64,000 bases of DNA, taken from Lineus longissimus. Lineage: Eukaryota > Nemertea > Pilidiophora > Heteronemertea > Lineidae. The number at the start of each line of letters is the position of its first letter. Within the stretch, counting starts at the first letter, position 1. Below are positions 12,201 through 21,787 of this stretch, in pieces. The translations under genes were made by a program, and so were the position numbers. The DNA lies in assembly GCF_910592395.1 (NCBI RefSeq), contig NC_088312.1:19041292-19105291 (forward strand), written 5' to 3'. Below the pieces are notes generated by a model. The model saw only the letters and a list, made by a program, of their open reading frames with translations, did not search any database and was not told the DNA's origin.

Positions 12201-13792
12201 AACAACACGATTAGTTGAGGATTTTTCTTTGCGTGACTTTATACCTTTGGATGCAAATTTTGAAACAACACAATTTGGCAAGGATTTTTACCTTGGAGTG
12301 ACTTCATACCCTTATTGACTGTTCCCGAAACCTGACCCGAAATAATAGGAATAAAGCAAGGAAATGCTCTGAGAACGTAGGTTTCCTTTGCAGAATTTAG
12401 TAGTTGTTATCAGTGTCCCCATTGATCCCTACATGTCGAAGTGGTATTTCAAAGTCTTATGCAATTTGAGTCGTGCCCTTAAATTGAATTTTTTTGCCTT
12501 CTGTTTGTGAATACATGTATCTGGTAAAAGCATGTACTGTGGTGAAATGTACAAATTTACGATCAGTTATAAAATGTTTCAGCAAAATGGGATCCAGGCT
12601 TATCCCACCACGAGTGGGGTTGCTAACGGCTATATACAGCCGACAATGAGTAGCGTAGGAAATGGCTACATATCACCGCGGCCGAATATGAGTGCGGGGT
12701 ACACAGTGGGTTATACGCAGTCCCCAGCAATGGCGCCTATGAACATGAATTATGGTTATAACCAGCCTTATGTTGTACCTGTAAGTAATTTTGGGATAGA
12801 AAGTAACACTCTCGAGGCTGCATCTAACAATATAGTGTACACATAGAGGCGATGCATAACCAAAGTAAAATAGATTTACAACACGAATAACTTGTAGATG
12901 GTCTTAAAAATAACAAGTCCAAACACAAAATGTTTTAAAGCACGGTTAACCTCAAACTAACAAGTTGTTGGGATCCACTAGCATTTTCTCACCAATTGAT
13001 AACAAACCAGAGCGGATGTCAGCAAACCTTCTTAATACACTCTGTTTTAAAACATAACCTCTCATTTTGTTTCTAAAAACTAATAAAGCCTTTCGAACTT
13101 GGCTTCAGTTTATCTTGCTAAAATAACATTCTGATAGGGCTGACTTAATTGTGATGGTATTCCCATAACTTGGTATAACATATAACATAATACAGTAGGA
13201 ATATCTAACGGAGACAGTAATCTCTCAATCAGAGACACCCTTTGAACTGACAAATTCCGTCCTCGGTAGAGTTTTTCACATTGTACAGAAACGACCCATC
13301 TGGAACCAAAATCACTGTCCCTAAATGAGAGGGTGTTCTGTTGACAGAGGTGTTCGCTGAGGAAGGTGTCACTGTAGTAGATCAAGCTTCATGCTGTAAA
13401 GCATCAGTGTCTTCGTCTGCAATTACACGTTACATGTACCTGTATTTTGTATATTTTTGCCAAATAAAAGTTGTTCAAACTATAAACTATCGAGCTCGGA
13501 TAAAGGTTGAGTAGTGTATACTGTTTATAGTGGTGCATGTACTAGAAAGAACCTATAGGCTGGGGAATCTCAGCATATCTTGTCTTCCTTCTAAAGCCGG
13601 TGTTGTTGCTGCTTTCAGGGCCAGCCGACTGGACCCCGGCCTGCGATGGGTATGCAGCCTCAGCAGCCCGGGATGTTCCCACCAGGAACACAACAACAAC
13701 AGCCCATGATGGGCGCACCCCAACCTAATTTATTCCAACAACCGGCAAAACCGCAACAGTCACAGCCCCTTGATCCGTTTGGGTCATTGTGA
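264..13792 (+). CDS. PICALM: Clathrin-assembly phosphoprotein AP180/PICALM, C-terminal part (5' end outside window)
   Basis: This is the adaptor that recruits clathrin and AP-2 to PI(4,5)P2 membranes during endocytosis. Only the disordered C-terminal arm is in the window; the N-terminal ANTH domain lies upstream of position 1. Eleven coding exons join in phase: 264-576, 722-796, 1704-1760, 3656-3850, 7339-7809, 9434-9496, 10483-10521, 11587-11737, 11902-12013, 12583-12780 and 13619-13792 (stop TGA 13790-13792). Together they give 1848 nt, 615 residues plus stop. Visible motifs are NPFATA, NPFAAS and NPWAG, acidic SDDLLGLG, repeated SPAP motifs in the 471-nt exon, a block NFEAAFGN, the hallmark DLDSSLASIVGNL (family DLDSSLANLVGNL) followed by a GGANWQ block, and a Gly/Gln/Pro-rich tail ending DPFGSL. 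These short motifs are typical clathrin, AP-2 and EH-domain ligands. The order matches vertebrate PICALM/SNAP91, so I take it as the single invertebrate orthologue. Exon borders are my reading of GT/AG sites. Confidence 0.93.
2132..2217. mobile_element. 86-bp Tc1/mariner-type MITE (foldback)
   Basis: The element begins CAGGGTGGCC and ends GGCCACCCTG. TA dinucleotides at 2130-2131 and 2218-2219 give the target-site duplication of the Tc1/mariner superfamily. Terminal repeats continue inward as a match of about 26 bp (GAATTATTTTCC against GGAAAATAATTC), and the centre is itself palindromic around GAATTC near 2178. It has no coding capacity and must have been moved by a transposase elsewhere. 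It lies in an AP180 intron. Confidence 0.75.
3107..3337. mobile_element. Foldback element with inverted arms of about 99 bp
   Basis: The left arm (about 3107-3206) and right arm (about 3238-3337) are nearly perfect reverse complements around a loop of about 32 nt. Both arms hold the block GATACGGACTTGTTGTTCAT in opposite orientation, and the ends read CATATGTGA and TCACATATG. It has no ORF and lies in an AP180 intron. A diverged single arm of the same family appears at 15738-15810. Confidence 0.8.
4491..4880. repeat. Minisatellite, about 9 copies of a 43-bp unit
   Basis: Each unit carries CATTATGGGCCCTCGACC, then CTA(C/A)(T/A)ATAGTCACACC and ATTTAGCAGT. Copies differ by one to three bases. 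One late copy has lost three bases after AGTCACC and another carries GCGTC in place of ACACC. The array lies in a long AP180 intron. Confidence 0.92.
6088..6620. repeat. Minisatellite of two alternating units of about 30 bp
   Basis: Two related monomers alternate. Both contain CTTGATATAACATTGGT or ATTGATATAACATTGGT; one continues CAAATTGTGCAAGAA and the other CTGACAGTACAAGAA. Roughly eight higher-order pairs of about 60 bp are present. Open frames on the minus strand through this array are an effect of the repeat, not genes. Confidence 0.9.
8224..8382. mobile_element. Foldback element with arms of about 48 bp
   Basis: The left arm (8224-8272) and right arm (8334-8382) pair through ACAAGCAATTTTTGTCACATGC-type sequence and TGCAGGCGCTTGCA against its complement. 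The loop is about 60 nt. Nearby, 7899-7924 forms a smaller hairpin with CAGACAAGC and GCTTGTCTG. Both lie in the intron between the 471-nt and 63-nt AP180 exons. Confidence 0.7.
8775..8850 (+). mobile_element. Possible tRNA-derived SINE head
   Basis: A box-A-like stretch (CCAGTGTAGTTGTTCGG, near 8794) is followed about 40 nt later by a weak box-B-like GGTTTCAACCC (near 8830). This spacing suits a tRNA-derived pol III promoter. The B box differs from the consensus at several positions and I cannot see clear ends. Confidence 0.25.
9000..9345. repeat. Minisatellite, 44-bp units
   Basis: Five well-kept copies (about 9108-9345) and two or three diverged ones before them share TTGTCATTTGTGGTTCTTG, TTTTGCAATGTATTTCCAGC and a G(T/C/A)GAG end. 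Every unit contains a pyrimidine tract followed by TTTCCAG, which looks like a splice acceptor. The array ends about 90 nt before the true acceptor of the AP180 exon at 9434. Confidence 0.88.
12122..12312. repeat. Diverged tandem triplication, about 64-bp unit
   Basis: Three successive units each contain AATTTTGAAA(C/T) with ACACAA and an AAGGATTTTT(C/A)-type core, followed by a TGACTTTATACC-like end. They lie in the AP180 intron between 12013 and 12583. Confidence 0.65.
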
Positions 13793-13798
13793 AACAAG
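13793..13798 (+). other. PICALM: 3' UTR exon end and donor of a 3'-UTR intron (AP180/PICALM)
   Basis: Only six bases separate the stop codon from a strong donor, AACAAG|GTGAGT at 13798/13799. A matching acceptor TCCTTTCAG ends at 14409. The junction is too close to the stop to trigger decay by the usual 50-55 nt rule. Confidence 0.7.
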
Positions 13799-13845
13799 GT
13801 GAGTGAGGCGTGGTGTTAAAAAAAATGATTGTGGCTCTTTTCATT

Positions 13846-14330
13846 TTTTTATCGCCCTTTACAGTGTATTTCATATCGTTCTGGCCAAAGGTACTTTGTT
13901 GAACTCAGGAATGTGACCAGATCACATTTAAAAGATAGTGGTGTTGCACAACACTAGAAACACTAGGCCTAACCGATGTTCTATCACTGTGTCAACTATG
14001 ACACCGGTTGCCAAGAGCTGTGTAACATTACAAAAATCCAATAGGATTACGACGTTGAAAATTATAATGATGATGATGATGATGAAATGAATTAGTAACG
14101 AGTGTTTTTTTGTCGCCCTTTGTAGTGTATTTCATATCGTTTTGGCCAAAGGTACTTTGTTGAACTCAGGAATGTGACCAGATCACATTGAAAAGATAGT
14201 GGTGCTGCACAACACTAGAAACACTAGGCCTAACCGATGCTCTATCACTGTGTCAACTATGACACCAGTTGCCAAGAGCTGTGTAACATTACAAAAATCC
14301 AATAGGATTACGACGTTTGAAATGATGATA

Positions 14331-14374
<44 letters not shown>

Positions 14375-14395
14375 ATGAATTAGTAACGAGTGTAT
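13846..14395. repeat. Tandem duplication of about 261 bp filling the AP180 3'-UTR intron, with an expanded ATG/GAT microsatellite
   Basis: The segment 13846-14106 is repeated at 14107-14395 with only scattered differences. Both copies contain GTGTATTTCATATCGTT, ACACTAGAAACACTAGGCC and ATTAGTAACGAGTGT. A short GAT run in copy one (about 14068-14084) is stretched to about 50 bp in copy two (about 14322-14373). The two copies make up almost all of the intron 13799-14409. Confidence 0.9.
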
Positions 14396-15737
14396 TCTTT
14401 TCCTTTCAGACCAAAAGTCCTGTGACTGACTATGTATGAATGCTTGCAAGATATCAAAGACTCAAAGTGTACAGGTCAATCATTATAGGTGACGGGTTCT
14501 GACTATAAGGAGCCGCATGTCGCATTTTGAGAAAAGGGCAAAAAGTGAAGAAAAAGTGAAACCTGTTATATGAGTGATGACTTCCCTGGGTAACTTCAAC
14601 TGTGTCTGGAGGTGGTTAGAGACCACTGAAGCCATGTAATACTGTGAATAAGTTCCTCCTTCAAATACTGTTCCTGCTATAAAGTAACCTTTTAGTAAGG
14701 TTTTTTTTCTACTTTAATACCGCTAAAGCCATGTAATACGGCAAATTAGTTCCTCTTTCAAATGCTTTTCCTAACAAGTAACCGAAATTTGGATGAGGTT
14801 TTCTCTTTAAACTTTGTAGAGTGTTGTAGTCCAAAGTCCGTTATCTCAGGCAATCCTGAAGAGATTGTCTCACATCATAGATCATTTTAAAAGTAATTTT
14901 CTGAGGAACCATTCCATATTTCTATTTCTTTTTCAAAATATTTGCCCTGTGGACTCATTATATTGCCAGTGCCTGTCACATATATAAGGATATGTATATA
15001 ATGTACCGTGTATCAAGTACTCTAGTATAAACTGTACAGACGAGATAGACTTTTTTAGCTGTTTATAAGGACAAGTTTGCCAAGAGGTAAAAGTCTGTAT
15101 TAGACATAGGGCTAGACTGTGTATAACATACTGTGATGTACATGACAGCGTATCATAATACTCTGCAGAAATCTAAAAATAGGAATAAGTTCGGTGTAAA
15201 GTAGACTCCACGCGGTTGGAGAATCTCAGTTATGGCGAGCGTGTGTGGAGATTTCTTGCGGCCTGATTACGGCATTTATGTGTGCGAGTTTCTGAGTGGT
15301 GTGACTCCTTAAGGATTGACTATAATGCACTGCCATTTTGGCTAGAATTTGAAATCCTAAATCAATCAAAACCCCTTTAAAATGTAGTGAATTCTGATTT
15401 TGAGAGTGGAGGTCTGATCTTCAAGAGAACAGCCACCCAGGTTTTTAATGGGCATTTGTTCCATTTTGATTTTTTCCTACTGCTTTAGGATTTCAAGTTC
15501 TAGTCGAAATTGTCGTGCCCATGGTCAATCCTTAAGATGTTTTGATAAATGCATTGTCTGGGGGGTAAGCGATGATGTCTCACTTAACTGGAACGAATCC
15601 AACAGTACATAATGCCTAAAATAATACGTGACCCGTCGCAGCAAAATTATCATGTGTCGTACAGAAAATGTGCCTCAGTGACACCAGGAGATAACGAAAG
15701 AAATTGATGAACTCCGACTTCGCAAGAAGCAGACAAC

Positions 15738-15810
15738 AGTGAAATGAACAACCAGTCCGTCTCAACTTGCCAAGATTAGAGCAACATGTGCCAGGATTTG
15801 TTGTGACTGG
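15738..15810. mobile_element. Diverged arm of the 3107-3337 foldback family
   Basis: The stretch GAAATGAACAACCAGTCCGT, followed by CTCAACTTGCCAAGATTAGA and a GCAACATGTGCC segment, aligns with the right arm of the 3.1 kb foldback (GAAATGAACAACAAGTCCGT and onward) with scattered changes. I see no matching second arm. Confidence 0.5.
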
Positions 15811-16189
15811 TCAGGTATGTACTTGTCGGTTGGTTCTAAATGCGTTTACCGACGTTTCGATGAGAAATGTTTACTGGAAACCATTGTTTGCTGTTCGTAC
15901 CATACATGCCATAGTAATAATGAGTAACTGCAGTTGATCGTAAATTCACATGCAACAAAATTGTAATGTTTGTTACCAAATGACTTTAGCTTTTTGAGTT
16001 GTAGTGGGCTTGGTGTAGATGTTCTGCACAGAGTCGTAACTTATGATCACCTCGTTGGATAATTTGTTTTCTTTTTTTTATTTGAAAAAACCGTTAAGGG
16101 GTTAATGAATTGTCTGTCACTTTACTCCACTGATACATAAGTTACACGGATGTGTTAAGAGGGAGGTTACGATTAGCAACTTAAACATG

Positions 16190-16356
16190 TACAATAGAAC
16201 CTCTCTATTAAGGATAGTCTTGTTACTGACTAATGCTGTCATTAATTGGGAGATGTCCTAATTACAGAGGTCAGATTCAACGAGAAACCAATTTGAGACC
16301 AAATGCATTGTCCTAAAATAGTGGTGTCCGCTGAAAGTGGTCCCTCTGTACTCTGA
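16190..16356. mobile_element. Possible small inverted-repeat element
   Basis: The left side reads AGAACCTCTCTATTAAGGA, and the far side holds a GTGTCCGCTGAAAGTGGTCC stretch ending CCTCTGTAC. This resembles short MITEs that start with a GAACCTC inverted terminus. The right terminus is weak and no target duplication is clear. Confidence 0.25.
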
Positions 16357-17329
16357 GGAGGCACATAAGGCTTTTACTATTATTCTCCACCTTGTCAGTC
16401 GGTGGCCTGCTGGTCCATGGTTCCCTGGTCGGGCAGTCTGCTTCATCTCCTTCTATGCTGTACCGTGTAGGCCCTCCCTTGGGTGGCTCTGTTTCTCCTG
16501 CCGATGACTTGAGTGCAGTCTGTGGGAATGCACCATGTGGCATGCGGCACTTATCCAATTTGGCCTGGGGTCGTCTTTCTGTTCAGCATCTGTTTAAGCT
16601 GTGGATTGTAATCTCTCTGATGCTTATCATTATTTTAGGAGAGACATATTTGACTTTATAAAACTCAACTGTCTTTATTTTGTTTTGTTTTGAGGTGTGT
16701 ATTTCCACAGTGTGTGTGGCAATGGCTGTTATTCATATATGGCTCCATTGTATATGCTAAAAATAACAAGACAGCAGGTCAAAGTAACCTGCTGTGTTTA
16801 TATATATAGAACTTGTATGTGTGTGTAAGTGTAACATTGTTGTAAAGTAACGGGCGGGCATTCTAATACACATCACAGAATTCGGAGAGGTTCACGGTAC
16901 ATTTTCACACTTTGCTGTATCCAATGTACTTTACCTGGAATTTAAAAACTGAATTTAGGTGCCCTTTAATCAACATATTGGGGTGTTGATATTCGCTTTT
17001 GATATTTGCTTGGAAATATAAGGGCGGGATGCAGGATTTAGGAAAGGGGTAGTGCCAGAATCTGAAAATAGCCTCCATTTCATAAAATTTCAGTTTGACA
17101 TAGAAGTACTTGATGAAAACCCCTAATTGTTTCTCTCACACATCTCACTCTGGATCTGTGTCTGAACATGGCACTCGATATGGTTTCTTAAGTACTGCTT
17201 CTAAATGAATGGGTGTCGCGTTTATGGCAAAGATTTCCGGATCATTTCAATATTTGGCAAAAGCTGTTCACTGGCCATGTTCTTATCGTACATATCATGA
17301 GTGGAGGGGGGTGCTTGGTCTTAATTATA

Positions 17330-17583
17330 ACACCCTGGTATTTTAAATAATAAAATGAATTAGAAAACAGGTTGTTTTAAAGAATGCCATGAAATAGAAA
17401 ACGGGTTGTTTTATAATCTGTGCATCAAAATGGTTATTTAACCCTTCACTAGTGCTGACACCCTGGTATTTAAATAATGAAATGAATTAGAAAGCAGGTT
17501 GTTTTGAAGAATGCCATGAAATAGAAAACGGGTTGTTTTATAATCTGTGCATCAAAATGGTTATGAAATCCTTCACTAGTGCA
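17330..17583. repeat. Tandem duplication, 128-bp unit
   Basis: Copy one (about 17330-17457) and copy two (about 17458-17583) both start ACACCCTGGTATTT, contain AACGGGTTGTTTTATAATCT and TGCATCAAAATGGTTAT, and end TTCACTAGTGC. They differ at only a few positions, so the duplication is fairly recent. Confidence 0.88.
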
Positions 17584-19744
17584 TGAACTTGATTTAATCC
17601 GTAATCAATATCTTGTGGAGTGACATAAGCAGTCACACGTCACATACCAATATCGTGAAAAATTATGCAGTAAGTGTTCAGTGTGTTGTTATTTTCTACA
17701 TTGGTTAAAGTGGAACGATTTCTGCACGCATGAATGTAATGGTATAAAACTCACATACAATGTATATTCGAGATATCAACAGCAAACATACTTTTGTATA
17801 CTCTGTGTAGTCGATTGATGGAATCCTTGGGTCCAGGTTGCTTAGTCACGCAGGTGCTGATTCACGCTAAAGGGTTAGTGTCTTGGGATGATGCCTGGCT
17901 GAGACTAATGATAGTTACAGTATTTCTCTGTAGAAGGGCACCGTGGGTAAACTATCCAAAGTGTATGCAAAGAGTTGACCTTTTAAGGCATCTGCAAAAT
18001 GTCCTCCATGAAGGGTCTCTGTAAGTATCAATGGTATAGGCCCAGCATTATCTCTTTGCTTCTCCTTTCAAATGCTAGTTGCAGCTCTTACATAGCCTGG
18101 AGATTGGGTAAATATCACTACACGTAAACTAGCACCATGATGACGGCATTTAGGGTCCGGCTTAAAATCACTTTAATGAGAGTTTTGGAAGTGTTGTGTA
18201 CGAGTCAATGTGTGTAGTGACTCACAGTGTAGATATGGCCTTCTTACAGAACAAAACTTCATGCTGTATGCAACAACATTCCAAACGCTAGGTTGATGCC
18301 GCATAATAGAGTTTATTTCACTGACGTTTGTAAGAATTATCATTCTGGCAAAGCTTGGTGGGGTTAGCTATATATTGTAAGAGTTTTCACGTAGATTTCT
18401 CACCAGATTTTGTGGCCAGTAGTCGTTTTGCCGGCGGTGTGCGTATTTATTTGAAGCTGTTCTGCTCGTATCTCTATGAAATATTGTACTACAATGATAC
18501 GTGTATTTCTCTTTGGTTTGAGTAGTGTTGGGATTGAGTGGTGGCAGTAAGCGTCGTCTTTGAGTGGGGTATTTGATAAAAAGAAGCCATGGGGTGCTGA
18601 TAGCAAATACTGTAGTTCACCAGACCAATTCTCCCTAAAACTGCTCTCCTTGTCTCGGTCGAACCGAATTTGTAAAATGAATATTGCACTAAGGAACCCC
18701 CTACTTCCTCTATCATGTCTATATCTGAGCAGACATGTGAAGTTCTATCAAAACTCTGAGCTGGGCTGATGTGACAGACATTGAAAACCCAGGTGTAGTA
18801 GTCCAGTCTGACAGCAGATTGTACCGTGGGATCATAGTCTTGAGGCCAAGGCCTTTTGAGCTAAAAATCCCAGTACAATTCCTGTATATATAAATAGGAC
18901 TACTAGACGGGGACTTAATTTACTTTCACGCCATCGATGCTGCATTGGAGGCAGAACTAGTTCTTCCCCTGCATCGCCAGTCACTGCAGTCCATAATCGT
19001 CGCCACTTATTGCCCAACAATAGCTTCAACTATCACGATCCTAATTTTGTATCCATTATAAAGTGATGTTTGTGTTAGGAGTCTGTAAATGTGATAATAA
19101 AGCTGTATAAAGGTGTATATTTGTTAGATGAATCCAAGGTGCGGGCCGAAGTCTACGACCTGTCCACCAGGGGTCACTTTGTCAGTAAAAAGACGCAATG
19201 CTGCATGGTCAACACTCAAATTTCACGCCACCTTCCACGGAAATATTTCAAAAAGTATCTGAGAAATCGTGCTAATTTACTCGAATTTCAGATATTGACA
19301 TAATATTATAATTATAATAAATTTGCCAGTGGTTTCTTTGGAACTGTCGACCTAACAACAAATTTCAGAATGATATTATCAAGAATTGCACCAGAGAAGT
19401 ATTTTCGCATGCTGATTTCAGTTTTAATTTTTTATAATCCATATATATACAAATTGGGATTCATTTTCTTGTGATTGAAATCAATAATAATTCAAAACTA
19501 TAGGTTGAAATGAATGAAAAATGAGACCATATTATTCTAGCTAAGTTAGCAGACTTGTCCAAGTGCTTGTTTCGAAACGAGGGACAAGGTTGCAACTGTG
19601 AAGGTTGAGGAAATGAGTGTAACCTGTTTGTATTGCGGAATGCCTTCATCATGTTCATCAATAATGAATTAATTTGATCAAAATTTGAGCATATCGATTT
19701 TTGTGATGGCTGTTCATAAAGTGTAATAGTGACAGTCATCGGGT

Positions 19745-20010
19745 TCAAAATGAAGAAAACTTTCTGGAAAAGTTCAAAATAGAGAAAATTTTCCTGGGAA
19801 AGTTCAAAATAGAGAGTATTTTCCCAGGAAAGTTCAATATGGAGAAAATTTCCTGGAAAAGTTCAAAATAGAGAGAGAAAAAGTTCAGGAAAGCTAAAAA
19901 TTGAGAAATTTTCCGGAGAAAGTTCAAAATAGAGAAAAATTCCTGGGAAAGTGCAACATAGTGAAAATTTCCTGGGAAATTTCAAACTGGAGAACAGTTC
20001 CAGGGAAAGT
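19745..20010. repeat. Degenerate tandem repeat of about 30 bp (GGAAAGTTCAAAATAGAG)
   Basis: Eight or nine imperfect units share AAAGTTCAAAATAGAGA and TTTTCCTGG. Open frames of about 60 residues on both strands are by-products of the repeat. Confidence 0.75.
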
Positions 20011-21168
20011 ACATGCTACAACTTGCTTCTCTGATCCTCTTCTCAAATTTGACTGTGGCCATGTAGATGACCTGTTATTTGTGATCACGGGACTTTGATG
20101 ATATCAGTGTACAGATAAATATGTAACTAATTAATGTTAAATCAGCAATGTGCTGTGTGGATTAAATGAAGTAGACTGCAATTGGATATCAGTGTTATTT
20201 TTTTGTGTTTCGATGAGGTTGTGGCCGGTTGAATACACGGAAGTGCGGTATGTCATGTACCTTATCGGGGCTTATCAAGAGGGAAGTTTTGGTAGGAGAA
20301 AAACAACCAGCGAGGTGTAACAGCGATGGCAAAATGTTGCCATTTCATTTGAATTCACAGCAGTTGACTCCATGTCATCAGCTCTTGGCCGTGTGCTTTC
20401 TGTATGGGCCTTGAAAAGGTTCATGACACTCTGCACTTATCTATAGGGACTTCTCAAAAGTCTGCTTCCTCCATGCTCTCGCGGCAGCCGTAAACGAAAC
20501 GTACATATAGTATAGTGTCTTGTAAGCCAGATATGGCTGGCCATTATATATTATGGATGACACTTAAATAAATAAATAATAATAATAATAATAATTTAAG
20601 AAGCAGCTGCTGCTCTGTTACTATTTCAGGTTATGAGAATAAATGAATGTTTTGTGTCATTATTTTGCACTTCAATCAATAGCTCCAGTTGCAAATTTGG
20701 TACATGATCCTGCTAATCTCCACTATGCTTTCAGTTGATCCGTATTGCCTTGGAGAGTCCATTCAGAAATTACAGAGATTTTGGCCTGGTAATGAACCTC
20801 TCAGGACTAGACATACTGGTTATGTTTTGAAGTTCCGGATCAAATTTGACCACGCCCGATCCAATGATGTAGCGTCATATTTTCTCGACCGGTCGCCAGG
20901 AAATGGTTGGTAGAATAATTTGGAACTCGCCAGGGATTGTTTGGGGGGAGGGGTTATGGGGTTTCCACGGACTGCTATATGATGATGCAGGTTTATGCCC
21001 TCGGAAAACTAGAAAGTACCAGAAGCTTGTAGCCTGATATACAGATGCATTGCTTGTGATGCCATCTGGTGGTCATTTCAAATTCATCAAAAAATTACAG
21101 CAGGTCCGAGCATGGAGGAGTTTGTTGAGGACCTAATGTTTCCCTGTTGCACGACACAGTTATTTTTG

Positions 21169-21411
21169 CGTCATGAAAATGGCTCCAATATGTGGCGGAG
21201 TCGGAAATGTGACATCATTTGCTGGTTATGTGACCAGATTGATCTTCAGCGTCATGAAAATGGCTCCCAAGTGTGGCAGAGTCACAAATGTGACGTCATT
21301 TGCTGGCCATTTGACCAGATTGATCTTCAGCGTCATGAAAATGGCTCCCAAATGTGGCAGAGTCAGAAATGTGACGTTATTTGCTGGCTATTTGACCAGA
21401 TTCGGAGTACC
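21169..21411. repeat. Three tandem copies of an 81-bp unit
   Basis: Each unit starts CGTCATGAAAATGGCTCC, contains GAAATGTGACGTCATTTGCT or a close variant, and ends GATTGATCTTCAG (the last copy diverges). The period is a multiple of three, so two frames stay open across the array and mimic a repeat protein. Nothing around it supports translation. Confidence 0.85.
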
Positions 21412-21787
21412 CCAGACATGATGCCTGGAAGAAGTATCAAAAGCAGCCAACATCATTTTCAAAAATAGTTTATTTTTTTCTAAAAAATAGCGGAGAAAAA
21501 ACTCAATAAAGAATAAAATAAACCTATAGATATAAATGTCAATTGCCCTGGCTGTATTGTGCAGGTACCACATAATATCTCCAATGCTGTAACTGCAGAG
21601 GTAGTTTTTACCAATAAACACGAGTAAATGCTTTTACTTCATTTTTTGTACAGGAAGTAAAAGCAAAAGCATTTACTTGTCATTATCCACATCACACACT
21701 GCACAGATGGTGGACGGAGTGAAGGACAATGTTGATCAATAAATCACTGTGCCTCCTACTCCCTTGTTCGAAAGTCGCTTTGAATTT

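Larger units (their letters stand above)
14410..21787 (+). other. AP180 3' UTR exon, then non-coding DNA up to the CIB-like gene
   Basis: A 3' UTR exon of the AP180 gene begins at 14410. Its end is not fixed: AATAAA signals appear at 17349 and 19096 and several lie around 20562-20575. No coding exon is recognised in these 7 kb. The stretch holds tandem repeats (17330, 19740, 21169), a diverged foldback arm (15738) and an AAT microsatellite near 20570. On the minus strand AATAAA at 21469-21474 could end the CIB-like transcript. The two transcripts converge here. Confidence 0.6.

Noticed and set aside
14183-14449. Minus-strand frame with a long poly-isoleucine run
   Set aside because: It is the ATG/GAT microsatellite read in one frame.
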